Positions 32,335-44,787 of a stretch of DNA of 64,000 nt are shown in pieces; the first letter of the stretch is position 1, and the number at the start of each line of letters is the position of its first letter. The translations under genes and the position numbers were made by a program. Under the pieces are notes generated by a model. That model made no database searches. It was not told the DNA's origin and saw nothing but the letters and a program-made list of their open reading frames with translations. Source of the DNA: Microcyclospora pomicola (Eukaryota; Ascomycota; Dothideomycetes; Capnodiales); the NCBI GenBank assembly GCA_002786065.1, contig NHNY01000034.1, positions 186,001 to 250,000 on the forward strand, written 5' to 3'.

Positions 32335-35300
32335 TTCCACCTACCCCCTCGGTGCTACGTAAGCATCTGTACAAAACACCGCTATCATTCTGCCACACGT
32401 GACGTGTTCCCAGTGTATACCCTCTACATATAGACAGTAGATTTGCGCTATAGAGCTAAAGCCAACATTGATCCATTGAAATCATCGGCGACTCTTTTTA
32501 CTATGTGTACAACTAGCAGGTGTAAGGTAAGCGTCTATATCAAAGCTAAAAGTATCCTCTTCGCGCGCTAGTAAGATAGTTAGTTCCGACATAGAGCGTT
32601 TATGTAATTTATAAGGCGGAGTATTCTAGATGTAGGTCAGTATATTAAACAACAGTCAAAAAGTTGTACAGCTCGAATACCTGTTTAACAAATAAATCAA
32701 CAGCTGGAAAATCGGCTAAAGGGCTCTTATTTAAACTAAATATAAACTCTTGACTTAGTTCAGCTTTGACGACGGCGTTCTACAGTAAATGCATTAGTAA
32801 CAAACGCAAACACTCGATTGCAAATTGTACGCATACATTACTTTCTTATTTAACTAGTCGGCTAGATGCGGACTTCTTTTTAGGCTTTGCCTTTAACTTT
32901 AAATTCTAGTCCTTTTTCGAAGCTTTTACAGTTACTAGCTTTTGTTTCTTATTAGGCTCAACTTCTGCCTTATTATACAGTGCGTTTCTAGGCTCTAGTC
33001 GCTCGCAAAAGATCTAGATGTTGTGGTTCTTCTTTCTGTTAGTCTTGAAGTCGTGCTACAAAAGCTCTAAGAGGGTAGTATCCCTAAACGCTCTCTCTTA
33101 GACTCTAATCGGTTCTAGTTGCCTCCCCCCTAGATTATACGTAAGGCTTGCGAAGATTCGACTATTGTCTTTGTAGTGTATAAAGGAATAGAGATCGAAT
33201 TCCTCTGATATCGTGTCTAAGAAATGTCCCTAGTTATAGGACTTAAAGTCTTTAATGCTGCCTATTTCGGCAGTGTCTAGTATTGTACAGTAGTATTTAG
33301 TAATAAGAAATGTCTTAAACGAAGGCAGAGTTCCGAGCAACCTTACTGTGTCTAAACTAATTATAAGTCCTACAACCGTCAACATCTTCGGAATCTATAT
33401 TATAGCGTCTAATAAAGCAATGTACAGTCAAATTCAGCTTTAACATTGTTGCTAAAGGCTCGAAAGCTAGTCTTTGCGTTTACTAAGACACTAGTATAGC
33501 GCCAGCATCTAAAATCGTCTTTTTAGCGGCATTTGCACGATTGCGATGCGCAATTATATTATAATTAGATTGTACAGCCGATCGGTTTTAAAGCAAACTT
33601 GCTAATCCGCCTTAATAAACTTGCTAGGCTAGTCTAGACTCTAGTATGTCTTCGTTATTGTCTATAAGATTAATCACATCTAAGTGAACAAAAGACACTG
33701 TCCCTAGCGTTATATTCTGCTTTAGTTTTTGTACACGCTTGTTTAGTAGTAGAACCGGATTGCGAAGTCTATAAGCTAGACATTAGTCTATTATAAAGAA
33801 ATAAGTGCTATAGTTATTGATCTTAGGATTTACCTTGCAGGCAATAGTCGGATACTAGAATTTCATAATTGTAGGGCTGTTTTTAATGTGTACAAAGTAT
33901 TAGAACAGGAAGCCTGTTTCTTTTACATAAAAAAAAGCTTTTAAAAAGAAGGTGCTGAATTCTAGAGTGCTATATATCTGATCGATCAGGTAGCATCCTA
34001 AAGGCTTAAGCGCTATACAGGGCTCGTGTGATCTTATTGTACACTGCTATTACAGGCTCGGATACTGTGCCCTATATTAATCCTCTGTATAGAGCTCTAG
34101 TCTCTATTAAGGGTGCTATTAGATTATACAGCATATAGTCTGTAAGCGCCTCTTAGAGTATACGAAACACATATTTGTGTTTGCGCATCGATACCGACTA
34201 TATAAAAGTCATTGCATTAGATAGCTAATACAAAATACCCTTTTGCTATAGCAGATTCTTACAAAAGCTTATAGTTGTGTCTAGAAGAAACTCGTTAATA
34301 TCTAAGATCATCCTACTACGTTAGAGCCTCGGCTTATCTATACGCAGTGCTATATGTCTTGTATATACCGAAATCTGCACACGCGTAGCGCAAATCGCTT
34401 ACTAGAGCTGTATTAACTAGACACCCGTAATCTACAATAGTAGTATCGGTATATAGTGTTTCTAGCTTCCTAGCCTTGACCTAGGGCCGGTTGCTTTACT
34501 TCCGGATTAGATGCACATTCTACATTGTTGTGAACCGTTTTACAATACTACGAAGTACTAGCATATAGATATATAGTAGCGTAATACGGTTAGCAGCTAG
34601 ATTCTTGTTATACAAGCCGTCTATAGCGTATCTACGGAACAGTATCTAAGAATATTGATTGTACATATTAGATTATGCTGATACTGTAGCTCAAATCAAA
34701 CTTTACTTACATGCTAGGCCTATAGCGATCTTCCGCTTAACTGATTCTACTACGATTCAACTCGCTGATTAGACGTGCTAGTGCTAAAGACGTAGCAATC
34801 GCGAAACGCTATGTTGTTTGTACGCATAGATTTAGCGTTTATAAACTAAGCATCTGCTATTAGTAGTACCTCCTTTCCCTTATCTGATCGTATAACCTTT
34901 AGTGCTACCCGAAGGGTTTTAAGCATATTAACAAATTGTGTAAGTACAGATACTAATATACGGCTCGAAATACCGTAATATGTCTATATTACCTTTCTTA
35001 AGTAGGCATCGATTGTAGCATAGATCTAGATGCCGAATTCTTTAAGCTTGCAATGCGCATCGATAGACTATACAGCGTTTAGACTAGACATTATATATCT
35101 ACCTCGACAGTAGTCTACAACGTTACGTCTGTTGTACACGCCGTTTAGGTCAAGATCGCGTAAAAGGCGGTCTAATGTATGCCTAATCAAGATTATTAGT
35201 ATGTGTAGATTTTGACTTTGTGACTAAACTATGCCTTAAGATGTGTAGGCTAGCATAGCGCTTTAAATACGCAAGCATAAATGTACGGCTATAAAGTGTG

Positions 35301-36049
35301 ACCTCTCCTTTATTAAGCTCTTTGCGGATAATGTCCTTTATTATATCTGATCTTTCTGCTGTTTAGTCTGCTTATAGTCTTCTTTTTAGGCCTATAGCCC
35401 TTCTAATCTGTACAATTCTCTACGGTTTGATAACAACATTAGCCTAGGATTAAAGGCTCTCTACGATTTCATTGTCTAATTAGTTGTCTATATAGAACAA
35501 GGTACTAATAAGTACTCGGAGGAAGGGCGTGTCTAGATTCGATTTGTTCTTCTGCGCTCTAAGGTTTCTAATGGTGCGTTTGATTGTACGCGTCGAAACT
35601 ACGACGTTGCAATAAGAAAGCTAGGTTTGAAGTGCTTTATATGTAGCGCCTTGATTCTAGTACCGGTCGCAAAGCTCCGGATAGAGCGACAGATCGATCA
35701 GCGTATTTGGAGCTATGTTGACCTATTTTCGAGCTGTACAATATATCCAGAATAACAGGATAGAGTAAGACGACGGGTTGTCTAGCGAGGCAGGCGGTAT
35801 TAAAAGGTGTTTCTCTGTCTTATCATCTAAGTTAAAGATAGATTGTAGCAGTTTAGTCTTTGTTTTAAGGCTGAAACTCTATTGTACAGCTACAGTCTCG
35901 ATAGGAATAGTTCAAACTACATTAATGAAACACTCGTACTTTTCTTCTACACTCTCTTACTATATCACCCTATAATGTATAGTTCACAACTTAGGTCTTA
36001 TTAGCACACGTTGTCTCTTTAGAAAGGGTTATCTCGGCCGTTATTTGAG
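32335..36049. other. Left interior of the element, AT-rich, no genes
   Basis: No frame worth reporting. TGTAC-type cores recur at 32368, 32506, 32665, 32826, 33284, 33421, 33571, 33730, 33889, 34038, 34660, 34819, 35133, 35282, 35584, 35735 and 35883; most steps, or halves of double steps, are 148-162. I could not align it to the 4.42-kb units. Confidence 0.55.
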
Positions 36050-39000
36050 ATGTCGTTAATCTCCTTTGTAGCCTCTCTTGCACTTCTACCGCGCTAAAGA
36101 CTCTGTATCTCCTTCGCTCCTAGATCCCGAACAACTCTATCCGCAAGCTAGCGAGGCTTAACAGTTCGTCCGGAACGAGTTATATAGCTGCTTTGTTCTG
36201 CTAAAGAGTCGCTATTGTCTAGAGAGGCGTAATTTAGGAAAGCATATAGCGAGGCTTAGTTATTAAAGACACAGTTTCTATAAGCTGTATTTGTCTTCCC
36301 TGCTATAGTAGCGCATTGCTAACTAGCAGTTAGAATCTATTATACAGTTTGAAAAGATTGATTCACGAACCTTGAAGTGTCCCTTTCCCTCGTCACATCT
36401 TAAGCACTCTACCGCTACTTTGTTATGCTTCGCGATTTTCCCGCTAGAGTTCTGAGTCAACCTCTGCCCTATTTGCCTGTCGAGATCTTTGTACATACTA
36501 ACTCTAAACAATCAATGCGTCGATATAACTCGCTCGGTTGCGGATAGTGTCTAGTTCAAAATCTTCTAGGTAGCGAAGAAAGACAAAGTAGTCTAGGCCT
36601 TTGAACATCTCTTCCTAGCGGCTGTTTATGTTGAATCCCGCATCTTCTAGCTGTACAATATGTCAGTCTTAAAGGATGCTTTAGTAAGACTCCTAGGTCT
36701 GACTTACTCTTTGTTTGGTTATAGTAAGAACAAGCTTATCTTCTCTAGATTGTTCTAGCAGATTAAGAAGTGATTAAGGTACAAACAGCATCGTGGCTTA
36801 CGTGTTGTTTGTACTAGTAGAAATGTGATTTTGTTAATAGTTAAAGGAAGGAAGTGATGTAGAGATCTAATAGTAAAAGCTTTAGTATAGCAAGTAAAAG
36901 CTACTAGTTGTTAAAGAGAATTAGAAAGTAGTTTGTCTCGCTAGTAGTAAACAAGTCTTTGTGCATATACAAACTAATAGTAGTAGCTAGTAATAGAATG
37001 TTGTTTATCTAATATATGCTAGTAAGTTAGAACAGGGGAAGTAAAGCTATAAAGTAAAATAAGAAGGTTGCAAATTAGCAAAGCCTAGTTATATACGTAA
37101 TAGAGCTGAGTCGCGCTAGTTTGTACATACTATAATTTTCGAAGGTGTAATAGCTTAATATGCTTATATATTCTATGTGTGACTTTAGAGAATAGTCTAG
37201 GTAAGACAGCAACTCTATCTGCTATCGATAGGTCTTAGAAGCCTTTGCTAACAAATGCTTTGTTTATAGCTATTTTAGCACTGCACAAATTTGATTTCCT
37301 TTAAAACATGCTTGTCTCTAGTGCTATAGTGGCTGCAAAGCTCTTAACGATACTATGTATGTCTTCTAAAGAGTATCTATTATTCTTCGAATTACATCCT
37401 TGTTTTAGACGATATTACCTACAATGCATCTTATATAGCTAGAAAGATAAGTTAGAATACTCTCTAAATCTATATAGGCCTTTTAATAATACTACTAGAA
37501 GCATAAAGCCTAAGCAAAAAGTCTTATTCCTAGATGTGCCTAGTTTGAAACAATCGGGACTACATGTTTGCAAATTAGCTATATACAATATGTCCTCGCT
37601 GCTGTCGGCAGCTTTTAAAACCTAAATCAGACTCTAAACTCCCTACTCTAAACTTTTAAGAGGTCCTAGCAGCCTCTATCTCCTACTCTATTGTTCTCTA
37701 TCTTAACTATATTTGTCCTATGTTCCTTCTTAGCCGCGTATTAAAACCGCTTTGTACTGCTACTTCTTCATCCTTTTTAAGGCTGTTAATAGGCAGATCG
37801 GCTACACATAATCCTATTATCAATCTAGAGACAATTTCTACAGGCACTGTCTACGAAGCCCTCGATAGTATAGCATTCCTTTTGTTATATTAGCAATAGT
37901 TGTATAGTTAGAATAAGTGATCTTACATCGAAGGGGCTATAAGTATATTACTCCTCCTTCATCTACTAGGTAAAAGTCCTTTTCTTCTCCTCGCAATAGT
38001 CGCAGGGCTCTCCTATAGGTTTATCGCTACTAAAGCCAGTTAGTCCTACGCATTGCTAGAAGCACAAATTGTACATACTAAGACTAGGCGATCAATAAGT
38101 TGACAAAGTTCTTAAAGCCAGGCATTATAGTTAGGCTATTAGTTAAAGTGCAGCGGACGAATCTCCCTTTGTTCCTAAACAACGCTTCTTTCTAGGTATT
38201 GTCGAGGCAGACTCTAAGATCTTCGATCTGTATAATGTTAGCCGTGTCTAGTAAGCTGTAATAAAGAACTTACCTTATCCTTTCTTAGATCTAATACAGC
38301 TATACTATAATTGTCCTTAGGCCTTTTAAATAGATAGTGTAAGCTATACTTAGAGTAATTGTCTTCTGTAGCAGTAGGGGCTATCTTTTGTACATATAGA
38401 TTCTTTAAAAGTTAAGTAGCTATTATAATATAGGAAGATCGAAGAAGGTTAGAGATAATTGTTGTTAGAAGGTAGAGAAGAGGTTAGGGAAGAGGTATTA
38501 ATGTAATAGAGGATAAGGAAACAGATTAAATTACCGTGATTACTGCCTAAACAACGTGTTCTTTGTTATGTGTATACTGTAGCTAACGAGTATGTGTTAC
38601 AAACTATGTAAATAGTCCGACTAAAGGCTAGAAGTAAATAAGGAAGGTAGTAGATGAACCGCTAAGGTAGAAGCTATATCGACTGATAATAGCAGGGGGC
38701 AATAGCTAGAGCACACATTGTATACACAGAGAGGCTTTTAAACTTAAAGATGCTGTAGAGGAAAGCAGCGTTAAAAGACTTAGTTATATTAAGGAATCTT
38801 GCTAGGCAGTATACTTATATAATGTAAAGGCTAGATACTCGAGCACGCTCTTCTAGTTCTAAGGTTAACGATTGTACATGTCGTATATTCTGTCGTCCTT
38901 CCATTTGATTGCGTATAAAGCTTGTTAAGAAAAATGCTAAAATGCAGTTAGATTAGTAAGTATGTTAGGCTAGTGATTTTAGATCAAGATGTTTTAGACA

Positions 39001-39900
39001 TGCTTGCTACTAGACTACCGATAATGTATATAGTATAATTGCTAGCCCCTAGCTTAGATCTAGCAAGATGCGAGCTAGGAAGAATACTAAATTGCCCCTA
39101 AGCTGCCGACTGCTCGAACCTACAAATCTTTGTTTAGGGAATCTTAGCATAGCTAGAGCGAAAACGCCAGATTGTGCAGGCCGTATATTTGCTAGTTCTA
39201 CAATTTGCTCCGAGAACTAGAAACTCGGGAATGCTACCGAATCTCGACTAGGCTAGTAACTGTATCGACCTACGAATCCTTCTTTAGAGAGCCTTTGTGC
39301 AGCCACGTCTAGACGGCCGGATTGTATAGACCGTATATAAGCTAGCCCTGCATCTATCTTTCGAAACTGGAAAATTAGGGGCGCTGCCGAATCTTGGCTA
39401 GGCTAGCGACTGCATCGACCTGTAGATTGTTCTTTAGAGAGCTTCTATACAGCTATAGCTAGACAGCTAGACTGTGCAGACCGTATATAACCTAGCCCTG
39501 TAACTATCTTTCGAAACTAGAAAATTAGGGGCGCTACCGAATCTCGGCTAGGCTAGCAGCTGCATCGATCTCTACGCTCTTCTTTAGAGAGTCTTATTGT
39601 AGCTATAGCTAGAGCGGATCATTGTACAGACCGTATATTTGTTAGATCTACGCTAATAACTAGAAAATTAAGTCTTAGAAGACAGCTGAATCTCGACTAG
39701 GCTAAAAACTACATCGACTCTCTAGCTCCTTTACTAGGGAATACATTGCTTACACAATATAGATCCGTAATTGTACCTACGCTATGCCCGCTCTTCTGTT
39801 ACTCAACATAAAGACGATATTAATTGTAAGGCATACTAGATTCTTCGATCTTGCCCCTTTTTATACTAGGCTCTATATATATGTGTCGAAAACTATTGTT
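36050..39900. repeat. First copy of a ~4.42-kb diverged unit
   Basis: Aligned blocks recur about 4.41-4.43 kb to the right in the same order and strand: 36110/40530 (ATCCCGAACAAC), 36240/40660 (CAGTTTCTATA), 36340/40760, 36490/40918 (AATGCGT), 37815/42230, 38069/42486 (CGATCAAT) and the 150-bp array. Copies are strongly diverged, roughly 60-70% by eye. Borders are approximate. Confidence 0.65.
38871..39860 (+). repeat. Tandem array, 150-bp period (copy 1)
   Basis: The box ATTGTGCAGACCGTATAT or a variant begins at 38871, 39021, 39171, 39321, 39471, 39621 and 39770: six steps of 150, 150, 150, 150, 150 and 149. A second conserved part of each unit is GCCGAATCTCGGCTAGGCTA followed by ACTGCATCGACCT, and a third is TTCTTTAGAGAGC. 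Units differ by many C/T and G/A changes, as RIP would leave. Confidence 0.85.
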
Positions 39901-39929
39901 ATTAAAAGTAGCCCTATAGTCTAGTAGTC

Positions 39930-40106
39930 TGCTACTTAGGATCTCTCTAATCGAGCAGGCTTTATGCCTGTTCTAAGCGCTTTTCCGCAGTTAGGAAGAA
40001 TTCTAGTCTACTTATTATTAAGTAAGTAGACTCGACTCTTCCTAATTGCAGAAAAGCGCTTAGAACAGGCTTAAAGCCTGCTTAATTAGAGAGATCCTAA
40101 GTAGCA
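39930..40106. repeat. 177-bp near-perfect palindrome
   Basis: Two arms of about 86 bp, TGCTACTTAGGATCTCTCTA at the outside and a few-base loop near 40018. Arms differ at only a handful of sites, mostly C/T or G/A. It sits between the two 4.42-kb copies. It could be a hairpin-type miniature element or a replication/recombination scar; no clear target duplication is seen at its edges. Confidence 0.85.
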
Positions 40107-40449
40107 CATTTTTATTCTTTATATTACAATAAGACCGAGACTAGATTGTACAGCTCGTATATAGATTCAAATTCGTTTTTAACTAAATTTAATAGTATAT
40201 AGGTCGGTCTGTAGACTATATAGATGTATACATATGTTTAAGACTGTAATGTACTAAACAACATTGCGTAACACTTAAAGACTTATTCAAACATTGTACA
40301 TATCGAAACTTGTTCTAGAATTGGTTTGAATATTTTATTAACTTAGTAACTCTAAAAGCCAAATCCCCTAAGTAAATCAACCCCTTTAGTTAGAACTATA
40401 CCTTAGAGCTGTATGTTTATTGTTAAAGCTAGCTCTGCATCTGTAGCAA

Positions 40450-43400
40450 TTCCTCTTGTTCTCTTAAATACTATAGCTCTATCTTAGACAGACCTCTGTT
40501 ATCCTTACCTTTTCGAATTGCTTAGATCTCCTTTGCTCTAGGATCCCGAACAACACCCTTAGCTAGCTTTATAGGCTTCGATTCGCGACTAGACCTAGTT
40601 GTACAGAGATAACCTCTAGTAACAGGGTCACTTTAATCGATAAGGCGGCTGTTAGGAAACTCGTATTGTAAGGCTTAATTGTTAAAGGTGCAGTTTCTAT
40701 AGGCAGATTTTAAGCTCCTATCCCTTGTCTTATAGTCCTTTTTAAAGTTTAGCATTTGTTATACAGTTAGAAAGTAAAGACTACCTACCTTAAAAAGTCC
40801 TTTTCCTTCTCTATATCTCTTATAATTAATCTGCTATCCTCCTAACTTTATAGTTTTGCTACTGTTTCTATTAGCTTTGTTCTCTAGACTTAGCAGCTAT
40901 AGACAGTTGTATATACCGACTCTAGATAAGCAATGCGTTAACATGACTTGGTCGGTTCTGTACTATGTCCTTACAGAAGTTCCCTAGGTCACGAAGAACA
41001 ACAGGCTAAGATCGCTTTTTTAGAATTTCTTCCTAGCTACGGCTACGATTGAATCCTGCAGCTTTTAGCTATACAATGTTAGTGTTCTGTTATGTAGGTA
41101 TAGGAAGACCTAGCCTTAAACACATATACGATTTATCCACAATAAGTACATGCTCCTCCTTACTATACTGATTTTGAGTTGCGACAAGGAGTTTAGAAGC
41201 GTCTATAGGTATAGCGCTTTATAGCAGAGTTATACTAGTAGAAATCTAGGGTTTAAAGCTGTTAAAAGGTATAAGGTGTAAAGAGGAGGTAGATTCAAAG
41301 TTGTTGTATGCAAGGTTTAAGTAGATTGAAAGGAAAAGGATTGTGTGATGTTATAGTTTATTAGCGACTGAACAAGAGATTATGCACATACAAACTGTTG
41401 CCTGCTAAAGACAATAGTCTGCGCTAAACTCGTGCAAGTAAAGTGCATGTGATGCTAATTCTAAATTGAAACCGATCTCGTCGAGTAAGTAGTAACAACC
41501 CTAAAAGGACCTAAATACATTGCTAGGGCTGCTGCTAAGCGTAGTTGTATTGTACAGAGCGATTTAGCAGAGTTTCGGAGGGTTATAGATATCGTTAGAT
41601 TCCAACATTGAAGGCTAGATATGATCTAGGTATATTAAGCACTCTAACAAACGTGCTAATAGATTGCGCTATAGCAACCTTTCGTAGATTGCCTAGCGTT
41701 GTGCAGCTCGTAATTCCGGTCGAGCATTCTACAAGCTAGGGTCGAGGCTCTAAGGATGCTAGACAATATACCCCTAACCTCGATTGTAGAGCATTAAGAC
41801 ATTAATACATACGCTTTTTAGCTTATAGCCCTAGTTATTAAGTGCTATAATGCCGTCTGTACATTTTGAAAAGCATAGCAAAATGTGAGTAAGACTAACA
41901 AAATCACATTATATTACTTTTTAGACTCTAAGGGCTAGCAGAAAAGACAACTCCCTAATCGCACCTGCTCGTCAAGGTTATCCGCTGCTATTAATCTAGA
42001 ATGTAAATGCACAAACCGTTTGCAAAGCCTATATCCCTCTCTAAGCTCCTAAGACCTTCCTCTAGTTTCCCTACGCTTGCTACTAGAGTTAGACAAACCC
42101 TCCTCTACGTTTCCTTTCCTAGCTATATACCGCGCCGCTCTGTCCCTCGCTACCCTATCGAGCTTCTCTTGTTCACGCCTTTTCTCCTTCTCTATAGCCT
42201 TGTAAGTATTAGAATGCTCGTATATTAGCTTATTACTAACCTAGACGCAATTTCTATAGGCATTGTCGAGATTGCCCTCGAAGACCTTACAAGTCTACAG
42301 ACTGTTAGCGCGCTGTTATATATATAGAATAGTTGAACTTACTCTGAATAGGCCTTGTCGTTTACGCTATACTACCTTGTTATCTACCTAGCCTTTAAAC
42401 AATAGTTCACAGCAATGACAGAAATCCCCCTGCTAGGTTCCACTACAATAACAAAGGTTAGCTCTATCTACATCGTTACGAGGGGATTGTACATACCGAC
42501 TCTAGACGATCAATGCATCTTAGTAGTTTAAACGGCTATAGTCGAGGCTCTTAAAGGTATCCTAACAATCCTTACGAATCTTAAATGCTGTTCCCTCGTT
42601 CTGCTCTAATAGCTAGATCTGATCTTCGTTTAGCGTAACTCTAAGTTCTTGTAGCTATACAATGTTAGCTTGGATTTATTAGCGAAAGTAAATAAAGGAA
42701 TACCCTGTTTCTATTAATATGCAGATATAGTCGGTTCTAATTTCTAACCTTCTTCTTTTTAATTAGCGCCTTAAGATCAAGTACTGCTATACTAAGTGCT
42801 TTATAGTAGTGCGTTATATAAGTGGTTTCGTTAAGAGGATTAGGGCTAAATAGCAGTAGGAGGGCAGAGGAAAGTTAGAGCAGATAGTGTTTGTAAGGTA
42901 GAGAGAAGGTTAAGAAGAAGATGTTGTTAAAAGGAATGTCGAGGAAACAGGAAGAAACGTGGTTTTCAGATATAAACAGTCACCGCTGTTTTATGTGCAG
43001 AACGTAGCTGATTATATTAGCTAACACTATTAACTAAAGATAGCTATAGTAAAGAATAATTAGCAAGTAAACTGAACTGAACTAACATATAAAGGGTAAT
43101 TGCTTACTAGTCTAAGGCTGTTAATAAGTAAGGAATGTATATACCGAAAGTATAGCGAACAGAGTTCTACTATAAAGGAAATTAATGTTAGATAGATAAG
43201 CAAATAAGATGCAAAATCTAAGTCTACAAAGTAAACTTAGATTCGTGAAATGCCTATAGTATTAATTTAGAGCACTGCGCAAGGATTGTACAGACAGTAT
43301 ATTTACATACCTTTTAATTAATGCGAGCGAGAAGTTCCTTAGGAGACATACTAAATCGCTATAAGGTTAGTAGCTTAATAGCTGTAGCAAGGTTTGATCC

Positions 43401-44500
43401 CTGCATGCTTACGTAGCCCTCTTGTATACCGATAATTGTGTATGCAGTATATTTCGTGGTCCTTTAGTTTGGACATTAAACAAGCAATCTAGGAGAAGTG
43501 CTAAATTGCAGCTAGGTTAGTAAGCGACACAGCCTAATGTCTTTAGGTTAAGGAGCCTTATAGCTACTAAGCCTTGTAAGGTGGACGATGTACGCTGTAT
43601 AATTGCTAGCCTTATAACTAGACTAAGCTAACAGCAGCTTAGGGGCACTGCCGAATTACTTCTAGGCTGCTAACTGTATCGACTAGTAGAATTATGTTTG
43701 CCGAGCTTTCCTAACGCTAGAGCTTAAACGCAAGATTGTGCACACCGTATAATCGCTAGCCCTTAGCTTAGACCTAGCAAAGCATTACTAGGGAAGAGTG
43801 CTGAATCTCGCCTAGGCTGCCGACTCTATTGACCTAGCGATACTTCCTTTAGGAGCTTTTCTATAACTAGAGCTTGAAAGTAGGATTGTGCACGCCGTAT
43901 ATCCGCTAGTCTACTGCTACGCTAAGCAAGCTAGGATTTAGGAGAGAGGCTGAATCTTAGCCGGGCTGCTAACTGCATCGACCTATAGACTCTTACTCTA
44001 GGGTCTTTTAACTAGCTATAGCTAGAGAGCACGATTGTACACGCCGTATATTTGTAAGATGTCCACGCAAACCCCGAAGATTAATATCTAGGAGAAGTGC
44101 TGAATCTTAGCTGAGCCGCTAACTGTAGCGGTTTCGGAGTTTTTCTTTTAGAAGCTGTCCTAAGGCCTAAGCTATAGTGCGCGATTGTACAGACCGTATA
44201 GCTCCTTGTTCTTAGCCTTCCCTACGCCTAATATAATTTGTGTCCTTCCCGAAGCTATTGCCGAATTGCTGCCTAGATATAGATCAGATAGATCTACATT
44301 ATCTAAATCTCGCGAATGTATAGCTTCTCTTCTTCTAGGCCATTGTACATGTCGTATCTCGTGCGACCTGTCAATTAGTGCATTGTAGACTCCCTAGAGA
44401 CTATAGACAGTATAACTGTGATTTGAAAGCTTAACGTAGGCTTTAAGTTAGTAGAGGGCAATGCTTTTTCTAGACGGAATTTAGTAACTAACTGTACATA
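40450..44500. repeat. Second copy of the ~4.42-kb diverged unit
   Basis: Direct, not inverted, copy of 36050-39900. Within each copy two sub-blocks about 1.58 kb apart (36490 and 38069 in copy 1; 40918 and 42486 in copy 2) also resemble each other, giving nested repeats. Borders are approximate. Confidence 0.62.
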
Positions 44501-44510
44501 CTGTGTTCTT
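43134..44510 (+). repeat. Tandem array, 150-bp period (copy 2)
   Basis: The same box begins at about 43134, 43285, 43435, 43587, 43735, 43885, 44034, 44184, 44342 and 44491, so nearly all steps are 148-152 (one is 158). Units share the CTGCATCGACC and GAATCTTAGC segments with copy 1. Confidence 0.83.
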
Positions 44511-44711
44511 AATTCTGGCGCTGTCTAAGATAGCAATGTTTTGATGGTTTGGGGATGGTTATAGCGAGGCTTTAATAGGTTAGGTATAGCAATATCATAA
44601 CGCAAGACAAGTATAGATAAATGGGAGTCCTACTAATGGACTATTTTGGACCTTCACTGCCTTCAGTGACTAATGTACATTTGGTTTATTATTACAGAGT
44701 TTTAAAATGAT

Positions 44712-44787
44712 TATTGTAAGCAAGGCGCGAGCAGGAAGTAGCGAACCCAAAACTGATGTGGCCCAAAATCCGTTATGACCCACCGTA
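44712..44787 (-). repeat. Right terminal inverted repeat
   Basis: Inverted copy of 32259-32334, followed directly by CTGCGG at 44788-44793. Sequence around it is less AT-rich than the interior, so the end seems better preserved. Confidence 0.88.

Larger units (their letters stand above)
32259..44787. mobile_element. 12.5-kb TIR-bounded, AT-rich element of unassigned family
   Basis: Both ends carry an inverted repeat beginning TACGGTGGGTCATAACGG; the outer 33 bp are identical and the full 76 bp (32259-32334 and 44712-44787) about 88% identical by eye. CTGCGG flanks it directly on both sides (32253-32258, 44788-44793), as a 6-bp target-site duplication would. The interior is poorer in G+C than the flanks, rich in CTAG and TA, poor in CCA/TGG, and has no open frame above 73 codons in 12 kb, so it looks broken and RIP-mutated, or never coded. 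I see no transposase, integrase, polymerase or captain-type recombinase. Six base pairs does not fit hAT (8), Mutator (9-11) or Tc1/mariner (TA). Polinton-type elements make 6-bp duplications but no part of one is recognisable. Most of the interior is repeats with a 150-160 bp rhythm. Confidence 0.82.

Noticed and set aside
38870-39860. CRISPR-like array because of exact spacing
   Set aside because: Period 150 bp with diverged repeats and no unique spacers; eukaryotic host. It is a satellite-like tandem array.
42007-44388. Open frames of 73 and 67 codons in the AT-rich block
   Set aside because: Longest of many short frames in 12 kb, no domain, and they overlap repeat units.
32259-44787. Regional centromere
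   Set aside because: AT-rich with higher-order repeats, but terminal inverted repeats and a flanking 6-bp duplication show an inserted unit. CenH3 data would be needed to revive it.
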